In this document: positions 1 to 9,686 of the stretch, piece by piece | How positions within the stretch are numbered: the stretch's first letter is position 1 | Layout of the letters: each line of letters opens with the position of its first letter | Assembly (NCBI RefSeq): GCF_013334205.1 | Contig: NZ_CP054424.1 | Location: 2,500,001-2,564,000 of the forward strand | Reading direction: 5' to 3' | From: Rhodoferax sp. BAB1 | GTDB lineage: Bacteria; Pseudomonadota; Gammaproteobacteria; Burkholderiales; Burkholderiaceae_C | Length of the DNA stretch: 64,000 nucleotides | The notes under the pieces: model-generated | Seen by the model: only the letters and a program-made list of their open reading frames with translations | What the model was told of the DNA's origin: nothing | Databases searched by the model: none | Made by a program: the position numbers and the translations under genes

Positions 1-1739
1 TCCAGCTCAGCCTCAAGGAAGGCCTGACCGTCTTCCGCGACCAGGAGTTCAGCCAGGACCTGGCGGGCGACCTCTCGGCGCGCGCCGTCAAGCGCATCGA
101 GGACGTGCGCGTGCTGCGCACCGCCCAGTTCCCCGAGGACGCCGGCCCCATGGCCCACCCGGTGCGGCCCGACAGCTACATCGAGATCAACAACTTCTAC
201 ACCGTTACCGTCTACGAGAAGGGCGCCGAAGTCGTGCGCATGCAGCAGACGCTGACCAGCCGCGAAGGTTTTGCCAAGGGCATGGCGCTGTACTTCCAGC
301 GCCATGACGGCCAGGCCGTGACCTGCGACGATTTCGCCCAGGCCATCGCCGACGCCAACCCCGGCTCCGAGCTGGCACGCCTGCTGCCGCAGTTCAAGCG
401 CTGGTACAGCCAGGCCGGCACACCCCGCCTGAACGCCAGCGCCCAGTACGACGCCGCAGCCCGCAGCTACACGCTGACGCTGGCCCAGTCCTGTGCCCCC
501 ACCCCGGGCCAGGCGGTGAAAGAGCCTTTCGTCATCCCGGTCAGCCTGGGCCTGATCACGGCCGACGGCCGCGCGCTGCCGCTGCAATTGGATGGCGAGG
601 CCGAACCCGGCCCCAGCTCGCGCACCATCGTGCTGACCGAAGCCTCGCAGACGCTGCGCTTCGTCAACGTCGATGCCGAGCCCGTGCCTTCCCTGCTGCG
701 CGGTTTCAGTGCCCCCGTGGTGCTCGAGTTCGACTACAGCGACGAGCAGCTGCTGGCCCTGCTGGCCCATGACACCGACCCCTTCAACCGCTGGGAAGCC
801 GGTCAGCGCCTGGCCGTCAAGCGCGCACTGGCCTTCATCCGTGGCCACGCCCAGCCGGGCGAGGCCAAGGTGCTGGACGCTGCCTACATCGACGCCATGC
901 GCCAGGTGCTGCGCCACCCCACGCTGGACGCCGCCTTCAAGGAACTGGTGCTCACCCTGCCCGCCGAGACCTATATGGCCGAGCAGCTGGACGTGGTGGA
1001 CCCGCAGCGTGTGCATGCCGTGCGCGAGTCCATGCGCCAGCAACTGGCGCTGGAACTGCGCCACGACTGGGCCTGGGCCTACGAGGAACACCAGGCCACC
1101 GGCGCCTACCGCCCGGACGCCGCATCCGCCGGCCGCCGCGCCCTGACTGGCCTGGCGCTCACCATGCTGTGTCTTGCCGCACGCGAGACCGGTGACGTGA
1201 TCTGGCCCGGCAAGACCTACCAGCGCTTCAAGGACGCGGGCAACATGACCGACCGCTTCAATGCGCTGGCCGCCCTGGTCCACAGCGGGCACGAACTGGC
1301 CAAAGCTGCGCTGGAACGCTTCCATGCCCTGTTCAAGGACGAGGCCCTGGTGCTGGACAAGTGGTTCGCCCTGCAGGCCGGCGCCTGCGACCGCGGCGGC
1401 CAGGTGCTGCCCGCCGTGCGCCAGCTCATGAGCCACCCGGACTTCAACCTGCGCAACCCGAATCGCGCGCGCAGCCTGATCTTCAGCTACTGCAGTGCCA
1501 ACCCGGGCGCCTTCCACCGCGCCGACGCCGCCGGTTATGTCTACTGGAGCGAACGCGTGCTAGAGCTGGACGGGATCAACCCGCAGGTGGCCGCCCGCCT
1601 GGCACGTGCGCTGGACCGCTGGAAGAAGCTGGCCGAGCCCTACCGCACCGCCGCGCGCGAGGCCATCGCCCGCGTGGCGACCAAACCCGAGCTGAGCAAC
1701 GACGTGCGCGAGGTCGTGACCCGCGCCCTCGCCGACTGA
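1..1739 (+). CDS. pepN: Aminopeptidase N, C-terminal part (5' end outside window)
   Basis: The reading frame is open from the first bases of the window, so the gene begins upstream; the earliest visible residues ([17 protein letters not shown]) are the conserved stretch just after the zinc-binding catalytic domain of M1 aminopeptidase N. What remains is the beta-sandwich and long alpha-helical C-terminal region (DUF3458/ARM-like) that closes over the active site; the HExxH motif itself lies before the window. PepN removes N-terminal residues from cytosolic peptides. The stop is followed after 19 bases by fbp on the same strand, so the two may be co-transcribed. Identification rests on the family-typical PepN sequence and length. 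Confidence 0.9.
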   Translation, partial: QLSLKEGLTVFRDQEFSQDLAGDLSARAVKRIEDVRVLRTAQFPEDAGPMAHPVRPDSYIEINNFYTVTVYEKGAEVVRMQQTLTSREGFAKGMALYFQRHDGQAVTCDDFAQAIADANPGSELARLLPQFKRWYSQAGTPRLNASAQYDAAARSYTLTLAQSCAPTPGQAVKEPFVIPVSLGLITADGRALPLQLDGEAEPGPSSRTIVLTEASQTLRFVNVDAEPVPSLLRGFSAPVVLEFDYSDEQLLALLAHDTDPFNRWEAGQRLAVKRALAFIRGHAQPGEAKVLDAAYIDAMRQVLRHPTLDAAFKELVLTLPAETYMAEQLDVVDPQRVHAVRESMRQQLALELRHDWAWAYEEHQATGAYRPDAASAGRRALTGLALTMLCLAARETGDVIWPGKTYQRFKDAGNMTDRFNALAALVHSGHELAKAALERFHALFKDEALVLDKWFALQAGACDRGGQVLPAVRQLMSHPDFNLRNPNRARSLIFSYCSANPGAFHRADAAGYVYWSERVLELDGINPQVAARLARALDRWKKLAEPYRTAAREAIARVATKPELSNDVREVVTRALAD

Positions 1740-1758
1740 ACCCAACGAGAGGACCGAC

Positions 1759-2784
1759 ATGAGTTCCAAGATCTCCCTCACCCGCTACCTGGTCGAACAG
1801 CAGCGCGTACACGGCCACATTCCGTCGGAGCTGCGCCTGCTGCTGGAAGTGGTGGCCCGCGCCTGCAAGAGCATCAGCCAGGCCGTCAATAAGGGCGCCC
1901 TGGGCGGCGTGCTGGGCAGCGCCGGCAGCGAGAATGTGCAGGGTGAGGTGCAGAAGAAGCTGGACATCATCGCCAACGAGGTCCTGATCGAAGCCAATGA
2001 ATGGGGTGGCCACCTGGCCGCCATGGCCTCGGAGGAGATGGACGACATCTACGCCGTGCCCAATCGCTACCCCCTGGGCGAATACCTGCTGCTGTTCGAT
2101 CCCCTGGACGGATCGAGCAACATCGATGTCAACGTCAGCATTGGCACCATCTTCAGCGTGCTGAAAAAGCACAACGACGACCCCAAGACCGTCGAACCTG
2201 TGAGTGCGAGCGACTTCCTGCAACCGGGCAAACAGCAAGTGGCTGCCGGCTACTGCGTCTACGGCCCGCAGACCACCCTGGTGCTGACCGTGGGTGATGG
2301 CGTGGCCATGTTCACGCTGGACCGTGAGCAGGGTTCCTTCGTGCTCACGCAGGAGAACGTGCAGATCCCGGAAGACACCAGGGAATTCGCGATCAACATG
2401 AGCAATATGCGCCACTGGGACGAACCGGTAAAGCGTTACATCGACGAATGCCTGTTGGGCAAGGAAGGTCCGCGCGGCAAGGACTTCAACATGCGCTGGA
2501 TTGCCAGCATGGTGGCCGACGTGCACCGCATCCTGACCCGCGGCGGCGTCTTCATGTACCCCTGGGACAAGCGTGAGCCCAACAAGCCCGGCAAGCTGCG
2601 CCTGATGTACGAAGCCAACCCCATGGGCTGGCTGGTCGAGCAGGCCGGCGGCGCCGCCACCAACGGCCGCCAGCGCATCCTGGACATCCAGCCCACCAGC
2701 CTGCACGAGCGCGTCAGCGTGATCCTGGGCTCGAAGAACGAGGTCGAGCGCGTCACGGCCTATCACCAAGGCAAGGCTGAATAA
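1759..2784 (+). CDS. fbp: Fructose-1,6-bisphosphatase class 1
   Basis: A 341-residue class I fructose-1,6-bisphosphatase, which hydrolyses fructose-1,6-bisphosphate to fructose-6-phosphate in gluconeogenesis. The metal-binding signature [12 protein letters not shown] is present near residues 113-124, and the C-terminal part carries the conserved [19 protein letters not shown] region (substrate pocket) and the GGAATNG segment. Length is normal for the family. A good ribosome site (GAGAGGA) lies about 7 bases before the ATG. It follows pepN by 19 bases. The gene is followed by a short imperfect palindrome and then the tRNA-Thr gene. Confidence 0.97.
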   Translation: MSSKISLTRYLVEQQRVHGHIPSELRLLLEVVARACKSISQAVNKGALGGVLGSAGSENVQGEVQKKLDIIANEVLIEANEWGGHLAAMASEEMDDIYAVPNRYPLGEYLLLFDPLDGSSNIDVNVSIGTIFSVLKKHNDDPKTVEPVSASDFLQPGKQQVAAGYCVYGPQTTLVLTVGDGVAMFTLDREQGSFVLTQENVQIPEDTREFAINMSNMRHWDEPVKRYIDECLLGKEGPRGKDFNMRWIASMVADVHRILTRGGVFMYPWDKREPNKPGKLRLMYEANPMGWLVEQAGGAATNGRQRILDIQPTSLHERVSVILGSKNEVERVTAYHQGKAE

Positions 2785-2825
2785 GTCCTTGGCGTGTGCT
2801 GCATCCCCGCCTCGGGCGGTCTGCG

Positions 2826-2878
2826 GCGTTGCAAATCCTCGCCATAGCTGGACTATGGCTGCGGTTTTCGCCTTGCAT
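2826..2878. repeat. Imperfect palindrome between fbp and tRNA-Thr
   Basis: A core of GCCATAG, five-base loop, CTATGGC (2841-2859) is flanked by looser complementary arms (TTGCAAATCCTCGCC on the left against GGCTGCGGTTTTCGCC on the right). It could fold into a long hairpin after fbp, but there is no T-run, so it is more like an intergenic repeat or mRNA-stabilising hairpin than a simple terminator. That it recurs elsewhere in the genome is a guess from its appearance. Confidence 0.5.
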
Positions 2879-2935
2879 CCCATCCCGATGCGAGGCGCAG
2901 CCCAGTCGCCAGGACCTGCTCAGCCCTGCCCAAGG

Positions 2936-2941
2936 TATAAT
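2936..2941 (+). promoter_or_regulatory. Likely -10 box of the tRNA-Thr promoter
   Basis: A perfect TATAAT sits 12 bases before the mature tRNA-Thr 5' end, the normal distance for a sigma-70 promoter with a short leader. No strong -35 box is obvious in the GC-rich sequence upstream. Confidence 0.6.
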
Positions 2942-2953
2942 TTTGGGCTTAGC

Positions 2954-3029
2954 GCCGGTGTAGCTCAGTTGGTAGAGCAGCTCATTCGTAATGAGAAGGT
3001 CGAGGGTTCGATTCCTTTCTCCGGCACCA
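2954..3029 (+). tRNA. tRNA-Thr (anticodon CGT)
   Basis: A 76-base cloverleaf including an encoded CCA end. The acceptor stem GCCGGTG pairs with CTCCGGC (one T-T mismatch), the D-arm GTAGCTCAGTTGGTAGAGC and T-loop GGTTCGATTCC are canonical, and the anticodon loop TTCGTAA gives CGT, reading the threonine codon ACG. It is immediately followed by a strong terminator. Confidence 0.95.
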
Positions 3030-3043
3030 TGACAGTGAAGGAA

Positions 3044-3075
3044 AGCCCGCTATCAAATAGGTAGCGGGCTTTTTC
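3044..3075 (+). terminator. Rho-independent terminator after tRNA-Thr
   Basis: AGCCCGCTA (3044-3052) pairs perfectly with TAGCGGGCT (3062-3070), followed by TTTTC. It ends the tRNA-Thr transcript. Confidence 0.85.
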
Positions 3076-3190
3076 TTTGCCCAGTCGATGCAAGGGCAGC
3101 TTCCCTGCGATGTTGCGCAAACTCGGATCCGGTCTTGCCGGCCATCCAGCAGCATTGATAAACCTCGCCGTTGTCCAACGATCAGGCAAG

Positions 3191-3226
3191 AAAGAGCCCC
3201 CGATGATTTCTCATCGGGGGCTCTTT
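3191..3226 (-). terminator. Terminator of the tmRNA gene
   Basis: A perfect 16-bp stem (AAAGAGCCCCCGATGA with its complement) closed by a four-base loop lies just beyond the tmRNA 3' end on the minus strand, with a run of T residues at the end of the stem. It may also act on readthrough from the other side. Confidence 0.85.
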
Positions 3227-3237
3227 AACAGGGTAGG

Positions 3238-3614
3238 TGGTGGAGCTGGCGGGATTTGAACCCGCGTCCGCAAGCCTTCTTCGTACAGTTCTACATGTGT
3301 AGCCATCTGATTTAAGTCTCGCTTCTTGCATCGCGCAGTGGCACGCTATGCAAGACGCCAGCAACCTATTTTCTCGACCCGCCCTAAGTTACCCAAGGCG
3401 GGCCCAGCCGAATGAAGTTACCCCACAGCCTGGACAGCTTGCGCCACCCTTGCCCAGCCTATCGGCTTGCTGTTGTGAGGCTCACGTGCAATTAAGCAGC
3501 GAGTGCGAAACGTTCGTCGTTTGCAGTTAGTTTGTTTGAATCTGTTTTACGAGCACATTCAGCTCGACATGCCCTGCCACGCGTCCGAACCCACGTCGAA
3601 ACCAGTGCAGCCCC
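3238..3614 (-). ncRNA. ssrA: tmRNA (transfer-messenger RNA)
   Basis: A one-piece tmRNA of about 377 bases. The 5' end GGGGCTGCACTGGTTTCGACGT and the 3' T-arm and acceptor end with encoded CCA pair as the tRNA-like domain. The internal open reading frame (3492-3524, minus) encodes the resume peptide ANDERFALAA followed by TAA, the form usual in beta-proteobacteria. tmRNA with SmpB rescues stalled ribosomes and tags the unfinished peptide for proteolysis. A terminator lies directly downstream and a plausible sigma-70 promoter directly upstream. Confidence 0.97.
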
Positions 3615-3624
3615 TGTGATCGGT

Positions 3625-3651
3625 ATTTTAGGCGCATTACTCCTTTTTCAA
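3625..3651 (-). promoter_or_regulatory. Candidate promoter of the tmRNA gene
   Basis: On the minus strand TTGAAA (3651-3646) and TAAAAT (3630-3625) are separated by 15 bases and lie 10 bases before the mature tmRNA 5' end. The spacing is a little short for sigma-70. The rest of the 3615-4009 interval shows no coding or RNA gene I can support. Confidence 0.5.
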
Positions 3652-4009
3652 GGGCTGACCGCACGACCAAGGGATCAGGGATGTGCCGCGGCGGGATCGG
3701 CGGCAGTTTCAAGCCATGCCATATTGATTTGCTCATAAGAATCAACGGGTTAGCCAGACTGGCCGGAGACTCGGGTGCATTTTCCCGGCACCGGCAGCAA
3801 GCCCTGGCCTGCAAAGTCCGGGCTTTCCCATGGGCCGCGACAGCCCAGCCGCTCTGTGCATCACCCCCGAGCCTCCCGATCTCTCGTCACGGGCGTGAAC
3901 TTTGACGCATAGATGGCTGGAAAAAGACGCTGTGGCCGTTGACCTGCCTGGCGGGCGCAGCACAATGGGTCTGCCCTGCGCCATCCTTGGCATGAAGCGG
4001 GGCCCAACC

Positions 4010-4186
4010 ATGCAACAAGCCACCAGACCATCCACCGAAGACTCCGCGAAGGAAATCGAGGCGATGGCGCGCGCTGCGGCCCTGCTGCTGGACGTCGGCG
4101 ACCTGAAGAGCTCCGAGAGCGTAGGCCGCCTGCTGCTGGCGATCGAGCAGCGCGCAGCCGAACTGGCCCGGAGTGCCAGCGCCTGA
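4010..4186 (+). CDS. Small hypothetical protein
   Basis: A possible 58-residue protein (MQQATRPSTEDSAKEIEAMA...), mostly helical and rich in Ala, Glu and Leu (AAALLLDVGDLKSSES, VGRLLLAIEQRAAELARS). An alternative ATG lies 18 bases upstream at 3992. I do not recognise a family. Support is the protein-like composition and the terminator-like hairpin 50 bases downstream; no clear ribosome site is visible, so it could be non-coding. Confidence 0.4.
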   Translation: MQQATRPSTEDSAKEIEAMARAAALLLDVGDLKSSESVGRLLLAIEQRAAELARSASA

Positions 4187-4238
4187 GCTGCCTGCAGGGC
4201 CGCATGCGGCGGTGGCCCGAATAATCCCCGGCATCAAG

Positions 4239-4269
4239 AAAGCCCTGGCGCAGCCGCACCAGGGCTTTT
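4239..4269. terminator. Bidirectional terminator hairpin
   Basis: AAAGCCCTGG, ten-base loop, CCAGGGCTTTT. It lies between the small plus-strand gene ending at 4186 and the minus-strand gene ending at 4302, with T-runs on both strands, so it can end transcripts from both sides. Confidence 0.7.
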
Positions 4270-4301
4270 GTCCATGCCGATGCCAGCGCCGTGCGGGGCG
4301 A

Positions 4302-4790
4302 CTACCTGGTCTCGGACCAGTCCTTCTTGCCCGCCTCGGTGCTGGCCACCGAGTACAGGACCGGCGAATTGCGCGTCTTCTGGAAGGCCTCCAGGCTCTC
4401 GCCGCGCATGGCGGCGTAGATGTGCAGGTTGGACACGCCGACCACCGCGCCGAACTTCTCCAGGCCGAAGAAGATGCAGCCGTAATGGATCAGGCCGCGC
4501 CAGTCGCGCCGACGCAGCAGGGCCTTCTCCTCTTCGCTCAGGCCGGCCTCGGTAAAGCTGGTTTCCTCGTCCCGCTTGAAGGCTGCACGGTGCGCAGGGG
4601 CCACCATGTCGTGCAGGAACTTGTTGAGGCGATAGGCCTTGAAGCTGCGTGCCAGGGTGTAGGGATAGGTGCCCTGCAGGCGTTCAGCGCCGGCCAGCTG
4701 CTGGGCCATGTGCGCGCGGTGGCGCTCCACCTCGCCCACCACGGGCGGTGAGGCCAGGTTCTCGTAGATCGCGGTGGCGATGCCAGTCAT
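4302..4790 (-). CDS. LigA-like (protocatechuate 4,5-dioxygenase alpha subunit family) protein
   Basis: About 162 residues when started at the ATG at 4790 (MTGIATAIYENLASPPVV). The C-terminal 100 residues match the LigA helical fold: GTYPYTLARSFKAYRLNKFL, then RDWRGLIHYGCIFFGLEKFG and a final AAMRG segment. LigA subunits pair with the catalytic LigB subunit in extradiol cleavage of protocatechuate or gallate, but no LigB is near, so this is an orphan whose partner, if any, is elsewhere. The same frame stays open upstream to about 5099 with sequence of low protein-like character, and no good Shine-Dalgarno is seen at 4790, so the start is uncertain. The bidirectional hairpin at 4239-4269 is its terminator. 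Confidence 0.6.
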   Translation of the reverse strand: MTGIATAIYENLASPPVVGEVERHRAHMAQQLAGAERLQGTYPYTLARSFKAYRLNKFLHDMVAPAHRAAFKRDEETSFTEAGLSEEEKALLRRRDWRGLIHYGCIFFGLEKFGAVVGVSNLHIYAAMRGESLEAFQKTRNSPVLYSVASTEAGKKDWSETR

Positions 4791-5069
4791 CGAGGGCAGG
4801 TAGTAGGTCTGGTGGACCTTCTTCACCTGCGCGGACAGCGCGCCGCGCCAGATCGCGCAGCACCCGCTGACCGCGCCCCACATCCACGTGGTACCCATTG
4901 CAAAGGCAGGGCTGCCGCTCACGGTCGGCGCCATCATCCGCAGCGACTCGGTCGTCTCCCCCGCCATCCGCCACTTCATCGCACACCTGCACCGCGCAGC
5001 GCACCAGTTGCCCAGGTAGGACAGCAGGGCTGGCTGGGGCCTCATCTCAAAATGACGACGGGGGGCGGG

Positions 5070-5107
5070 CAAGAAAAAAGCCGCTGCATTTGCATGCAAC
5101 GGCTTTT
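5070..5107 (-). terminator. Terminator after the tRNA cluster
   Basis: On the minus strand AAAAGCCGTTGCAT pairs with ATGCAGCGGCTTTT (one mismatch) around a short loop and runs into TTTTTTCTT. It lies just downstream of tRNA-Asp and ends the Ala-Glu-Asp tRNA transcript. Confidence 0.75.
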
Positions 5108-5114
5108 CATTTTT

Positions 5115-5191
5115 TGGCGGAGTGGACGGGACTCGAACCCGCGACCCCCGGCGTGACAGGCCGGTATTCTAACCAACTGAACTACCACTCC
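5115..5191 (-). tRNA. tRNA-Asp (anticodon GTC)
   Basis: A 77-base cloverleaf with encoded CCA. Acceptor GGAGTGG pairs with CCACTCC; the anticodon loop CTGTCAC gives GTC, reading aspartate codons. It is the last of three tRNAs (Ala, Glu, Asp) lying in tandem downstream of gltX. Confidence 0.95.
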
Positions 5192-5248
5192 ACGTGGTAG
5201 CAACGTTTGTCTGCTTGCAGCTGCAAACAGACCAAGTGCTGCAAAACT

Positions 5249-5324
5249 TGGCGACCCTACGGGGATTCGAACCCCGGTACTCACCGTGAAAGGGTGATGT
5301 CCTAGGCCTCTAGACGATAGGGTC
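5249..5324 (-). tRNA. tRNA-Glu (anticodon TTC)
   Basis: A 76-base cloverleaf with encoded CCA; acceptor GACCCTA pairs with TAGGGTC, and the anticodon loop CTTTCAC gives TTC for glutamate. It lies in the same transcript orientation as gltX, whose product charges it. Confidence 0.95.
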
Positions 5325-5358
5325 AAAACCTGGACTGATTTCCATCTCGACAAGAAAT

Positions 5359-5434
<76 letters not shown>

Positions 5435-5495
5435 ATTTCTAAACGACACTCTTTTTCAAGAGCATCGCGTCGAGCCTCGAATTATAGACTGAAAT

Positions 5496-6884
5496 TCAGA
5501 CCCTTTGCAAACGGGTCAGAACTTTTTCGCGGGGCAGCAGCTCCAGCACGGCATCCAGCGAGGGGGTCTGGGGCGTGCCCAGCACCAGCACACGCACCGG
5601 CATGGCCAGCTGCGGCATCTTCAAGCCTGCAGCGGTGAGCACTTCCTTGATGGCCGCGGCAATGCCGGCCTTGTCCCAGGCACAGGCAGCCAGCTTGTCC
5701 TGGAGCTGGGCCAGCGCGGGCTTGACGGCATCGGTCACGTGCTGGGCCATGTCCTCGGCCTTCGGGGTCACGTCGCCATAAAAGGCCTGGGCCCAGTCGG
5801 CGAGGGCCACGGTGGTGTCGCAGCGGTCCTTGAACAGGCCGCAGATGCGCGGCAGGCGCTCGTCGGCGGCGATGCCGCGCTTCTGCAACTGCTCGGCCAC
5901 CAGTGGCGCCAGGGCCTCGTCGGCCATGGCCTTGAGGTGCTGGGCGTTGACCCAGCGCAGCTTGGCCTCGTCGAACTGCGCGGCGCTGCGACCCAGGTGA
6001 TCGAGGTCGAACCACTCCAGGAACTGCGCACGGCTGAAGATTTCGTCGTCGCCATGGCTCCAGCCCAGACGCGCCAGGTAGTTGACCATGGCATCGGGCA
6101 GGTAGCCCTCGTCGCGGTACTGGGTGACGGGCTTGGCGCCGTTGCGCTTGCTCATCTTCTCGCCCTGCTCGTTGAGCACGGTGGGCAGGTGGGCGTAGAC
6201 CGGGGGTTCCTTGCCCAGGGCCTTGAAGATGTTGATCTGGCGCGGCGTGTTGTTCACGTGGTCGTCGCCACGGATCACGTGAGTGATGGCCATGTCGATG
6301 TCGTCCACCACCACGCAGAAGTTGTAGGTGGGCGTGCCGTCGGGGCGCGCGATCACCAGGTCGTCGAGTTCATCGTTGCTGATCTCGATGCGGCCCTTGA
6401 CCTTGTCGTCCCACACCACGGCGCCGCCCAGCGGGTTCTTGAAACGCAGCACGGGCTTCACACCGGCAGGCACCGGCGGCAGGGCCTTGCCCGGCTCGGG
6501 GCGCCAGGTGCCGTCGTAACGGGGTTTCTGCTTGTGGGCCATCTGGCGCTCGCGCAAGGCGTCGAGCTCCTCCACGCTCATGTAGCAGGGGTAGACATGG
6601 CCGGCAGCCTGCAGCTCGGCCAGCACGACCTTGTAGCGCTCCATGCGCTGCATTTGGTAGAACGGGCCTTCGTCATAGCTCAGACCCAGCCAGGCCATGC
6701 CTTCGATGATGACGTCCACTGCGGCCTGGGTGGAGCGATCCAGGTCGGTGTCCTCGATGCGCAGAATGAAGTCCCCCCCCGTGGCGCGCGCGAACGCCCA
6801 GGGATAAAGGGCCGAGCGGATGTTGCCGAGGTGGATGAAACCCGTCGGCGACGGGGCGAAGCGGGTACGAACGCGTTGGGTCAC
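5496..6884 (-). CDS. gltX: Glutamyl-tRNA synthetase
   Basis: A 462-residue class I synthetase that charges tRNA-Glu with glutamate. The N-terminal catalytic Rossmann domain has the HIGH-type motif HLGN in [15 protein letters not shown] (about residues 13-28), a tRNA-binding insertion, and the KMSKR loop in [10 protein letters not shown] near residue 244; the C-terminal third is the helical anticodon-binding domain. Length fits bacterial GltX. It is the first of a minus-strand series and its downstream neighbours are three tRNA genes including tRNA-Glu, an arrangement that could allow readthrough co-expression. The start ATG at 6884 lies 12 bases after the end of metZ. Confidence 0.97.
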   Translation of the reverse strand: MTQRVRTRFAPSPTGFIHLGNIRSALYPWAFARATGGDFILRIEDTDLDRSTQAAVDVIIEGMAWLGLSYDEGPFYQMQRMERYKVVLAELQAAGHVYPCYMSVEELDALRERQMAHKQKPRYDGTWRPEPGKALPPVPAGVKPVLRFKNPLGGAVVWDDKVKGRIEISNDELDDLVIARPDGTPTYNFCVVVDDIDMAITHVIRGDDHVNNTPRQINIFKALGKEPPVYAHLPTVLNEQGEKMSKRNGAKPVTQYRDEGYLPDAMVNYLARLGWSHGDDEIFSRAQFLEWFDLDHLGRSAAQFDEAKLRWVNAQHLKAMADEALAPLVAEQLQKRGIAADERLPRICGLFKDRCDTTVALADWAQAFYGDVTPKAEDMAQHVTDAVKPALAQLQDKLAACAWDKAGIAAAIKEVLTAAGLKMPQLAMPVRVLVLGTPQTPSLDAVLELLPREKVLTRLQRV

Positions 6885-6896
6885 GGTGAAATCAGT

Positions 6897-8123
6897 TCAA
6901 AGGGTGTTCAGGCCGCGTGCCAGGTCGTCCTGCACGTCCTGCGGATGCTCCAGGCCCACGGCCACACGGATCAGGCCCTGGCCGATGCCGGCCGCCTGGC
7001 GCTGGGCCTCGGACAGCTTGCCGTGCGAGGTGCTGGCCGGGTGGGTGAGCAGGGTCTTGGTGTCGCCCAGGTTGGTGCACAGCGACAGGGTCTGCAGCGA
7101 GTCCAGCACATGGAAGGCACGCGCACGCGCCTGCTCGGGGCTGGTCGCCTTCACATCGAAGGACAGCACGGCGCCACCCAGGCCCGACATCTGCTGCATG
7201 GCCAAGGCATGCTGGGGGTGGTCGGCCAGCGCGGGGTAATGCACGCGTGCCACCGCCGGGTGCTGCTGCAGCCAGAGGGCCAGTTCATGCGTGAGCGCGC
7301 TCTGGGCGCGCATGCGCAGGTCCAGCGTCTCCAGGCCCTTGAGCACCACCCAGGCGTTGAAGGGTGACAGCACCATGCCGCTGTTCTTCTGCACGGGCAG
7401 GAATTTCTCCAGCACCATCTTCTCGCTGGCGCACAGGGCGCCGGCCATGACACGGCCCTGGCCGTCGAGGTACTTGGTGCCCGAGTGCATGACGATGTCG
7501 GCGCCCATGTCGACCGGGCGCTGCAGCGCGGGCGTGGCAAAGCAGTTGTCCACGGCCAGCAGGGCGCCGGCGTTGTGCGCGATGTCGGCCAGCGCGGCGA
7601 TGTCGCAGACCTCGGTCAGCGGGTTGGTGGGCGTCTCGGCAAACAGCAGGCGCGTGTTGGGGCGCACCGCTTGTTTCCAGGCCGCCAGATCGGTCTGCGG
7701 CACGGCGGTGGACTCCACACCGAAGCGGGCGAACTCGGAGCCAATCAGCTTGATGGTCGAGCCGAACAGGGACTGGGAATAAACCACGTGGTCGCCCGCC
7801 TTCAGCAGGCTGAAGCACATCAGCATGATGGCCGACATGCCGGAGGAGGTGGCCATGCAGGCCTCGGTTCCCTCCAGGGCCGCCAACCTCTGCTCGAAGC
7901 TGGTGACCGTGGGGTTGCCGGAGCGGCCGTAGGTGTAGCCCTCCTCTTCGCCGGCAAAACGGCGCGCGGAGATCTCCGCGCTGGGCTGCACATAACCGCT
8001 GGTCAGGTACAGCGCCTCGGAGTTTTCGCCGTACTGGCTGCGCTCGACGGCCGCACGCACCGCCAGCGTCTGCAGGCGCAGGCCTTCGGGCCGGGATTTT
8101 TCCCTGGAGGTCTTGCTGCTCAT
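6897..8123 (-). CDS. metZ: O-succinylhomoserine sulfhydrylase
   Basis: A PLP-dependent Cys/Met-metabolism enzyme of 408 residues that makes homocysteine directly from O-succinylhomoserine (or O-acetyl form) and sulfide in methionine synthesis. Fold-type I markers include the YGRSGNPT substrate/PLP segment, SSGMSAI, the NPLTEVCD stretch and the PLP lysine in HSGTKYLDGQGR. The frame is open upstream, but the ATG at 8123 is chosen because the preceding residues are out-of-frame purF coding and a GGGGA ribosome site precedes it. It begins 4 bases after the purF stop, so purF and metZ are very probably translated from one message. Confidence 0.93.
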   Translation of the reverse strand: MSSKTSREKSRPEGLRLQTLAVRAAVERSQYGENSEALYLTSGYVQPSAEISARRFAGEEEGYTYGRSGNPTVTSFEQRLAALEGTEACMATSSGMSAIMLMCFSLLKAGDHVVYSQSLFGSTIKLIGSEFARFGVESTAVPQTDLAAWKQAVRPNTRLLFAETPTNPLTEVCDIAALADIAHNAGALLAVDNCFATPALQRPVDMGADIVMHSGTKYLDGQGRVMAGALCASEKMVLEKFLPVQKNSGMVLSPFNAWVVLKGLETLDLRMRAQSALTHELALWLQQHPAVARVHYPALADHPQHALAMQQMSGLGGAVLSFDVKATSPEQARARAFHVLDSLQTLSLCTNLGDTKTLLTHPASTSHGKLSEAQRQAAGIGQGLIRVAVGLEHPQDVQDDLARGLNTL

Positions 8124-8127
8124 GCGC

Positions 8128-9633
8128 TCAGTCCCCCTGGTGGTTGGGCAGGGCCAGACGCGAGGTGTCGGCGTCGTCCTCGCCCCCCTTGACGCGGCTG
8201 GCATTCAGGCGCGCGATGTCTTCGGCCTGGATGTCACCCGTGACATACACACCGTCGAAGCAGGACGCGTCGAAACCGCTGATCTTCTTGTTCAGCTTGC
8301 CGATGGCATGTTTCATGGCGTCCACGTCCTGGTAGATCAGCGCATCGGCGCCAATGATCTGGCGCACTTCCTCCACGGTACGGCCATGCGCCACCAGCTC
8401 TTCCACCGTGGGCATGTCGATGCCGTAGACGTTGGGGAAACGCACCGGCGGCGCGGCACTGGCCATGTAGACCTTGTTGGCGCCGGCCTCGCGCGCCATC
8501 TGCACGATCTCGCGGCTGGTCGTGCCACGCACGATGGAGTCGTCCACCAGCAAGACGTTGCGGCCCTTGAACTCGCTGCCGATCACGTTGAGCTTCTGGC
8601 GCACGCTCTTCTTGCGCACAGCCTGGCCCGGCATGATGAAGGTGCGGCCCACATAGCGGTTCTTCACGAAACCCTCGCGGTAGGGCAGGCCCAGCAGCTG
8701 GGCCAGCTGCATGGCGCTGGGGCGGCTCGATTCGGGGATGGGGATGACGACGTCGATCTCGCTGGGTGGCACGGTGGAGACCACGCGCTTGGCCAGGGTC
8801 TCGCCCAGGTTCAGGCGCGCCTGGTAGACCGAGATGCCGTCCATCACCGAGTCGGGGCGGGCCAGGTAGACGAATTCGAAGATGCAGGGGTGCAGGCGCG
8901 GCACGTCGGCGCACTGCAGGGCGCTGACGCGGCCTTCCAGGTCGATGAACACCGCCTCGCCCGGCGCGATGTCGCGCTCGAGTACATGGCCCGTGCCTTC
9001 GAGCACCACGGATTCGCTGGCCAGCATCACCGTGCCCTCGGCGCTGCGCCCCATGCACAGGGGACGGATGCCATAGGGATCACGGAAGGCCAGCACACCG
9101 TGGCCGGCGATCAGCGCGATCACGGCATAGGAGCCGCGGATGCGCTTGTGCACCTGGCGCACGGCGGCGAACACCTCACCGACACGCAGCGGTTTGCCGC
9201 GCGTGGACTTGTCCAGTTCGTCGGCCAGCACGTTGAGCAGGACTTCGGAGTCGCTCTCGGTGTTGATGTGGCGGTGGTCGGTGTTGAACAGCTCGGCCTT
9301 GAGCGCATGCGCATTGGTCAGGTTGCCGTTGTGCACCAGCACGATGCCGAAGGGCGCGTTCACGTAGAAGGGCTGCGCCTCTTCCTCGCTGTAGGCGTTG
9401 CCCGCCGTCGGATAACGGGCCTGGCCCAGGCCGCAGTTGCCCGGCAACGCACGCATATTGCGCGTGCGGAACACGTCCTTCACCATGCCCTTGGCCTTGT
9501 GCATGAAGAACTTGCGATCCTGCTGGGTCACGATGCCGGCCGCATCCTGCCCGCGGTGCTGCAGCAGCAGCAGCGAGTCATAGATCAGCTGGTTGACGGG
9601 TGCGTTGCTGACAACGCCGACGATTCCACACAT
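8128..9633 (-). CDS. purF: Amidophosphoribosyltransferase
   Basis: A 501-residue glutamine-PRPP amidotransferase, first committed enzyme of purine synthesis. The start ATG at 9633 is fixed by the N-terminal nucleophile cysteine (MCGIVGVV), which must be residue 2 after initiator removal. The N-terminal glutaminase domain is followed by the phosphoribosyltransferase domain with the PRPP loop LLVDDSIVRGTTSRE. It lies between cvpA upstream and metZ downstream; cvpA-purF adjacency is conserved in proteobacteria. Confidence 0.97.
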   Translation of the reverse strand: MCGIVGVVSNAPVNQLIYDSLLLLQHRGQDAAGIVTQQDRKFFMHKAKGMVKDVFRTRNMRALPGNCGLGQARYPTAGNAYSEEEAQPFYVNAPFGIVLVHNGNLTNAHALKAELFNTDHRHINTESDSEVLLNVLADELDKSTRGKPLRVGEVFAAVRQVHKRIRGSYAVIALIAGHGVLAFRDPYGIRPLCMGRSAEGTVMLASESVVLEGTGHVLERDIAPGEAVFIDLEGRVSALQCADVPRLHPCIFEFVYLARPDSVMDGISVYQARLNLGETLAKRVVSTVPPSEIDVVIPIPESSRPSAMQLAQLLGLPYREGFVKNRYVGRTFIMPGQAVRKKSVRQKLNVIGSEFKGRNVLLVDDSIVRGTTSREIVQMAREAGANKVYMASAAPPVRFPNVYGIDMPTVEELVAHGRTVEEVRQIIGADALIYQDVDAMKHAIGKLNKKISGFDASCFDGVYVTGDIQAEDIARLNASRVKGGEDDADTSRLALPNHQGD

Positions 9634-9686
9634 AGTTTCACTTCCAGTCAGGGGCACACGGCCAGTCCGTGCACGACCCGATCATT

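Noticed and set aside
2826..3079. tRNA-Thr region as an attachment site for an integrated element
   Set aside because: No partial tRNA copy or integrase is found nearby; only tmRNA and normal chromosomal genes follow.
5505..7367. 620-codon plus-strand open frame opposite gltX and metZ
   Set aside because: It is the antisense shadow of well-identified genes, rich in His, Gly, Leu and Val as expected from GC-rich codon complement; no family match.
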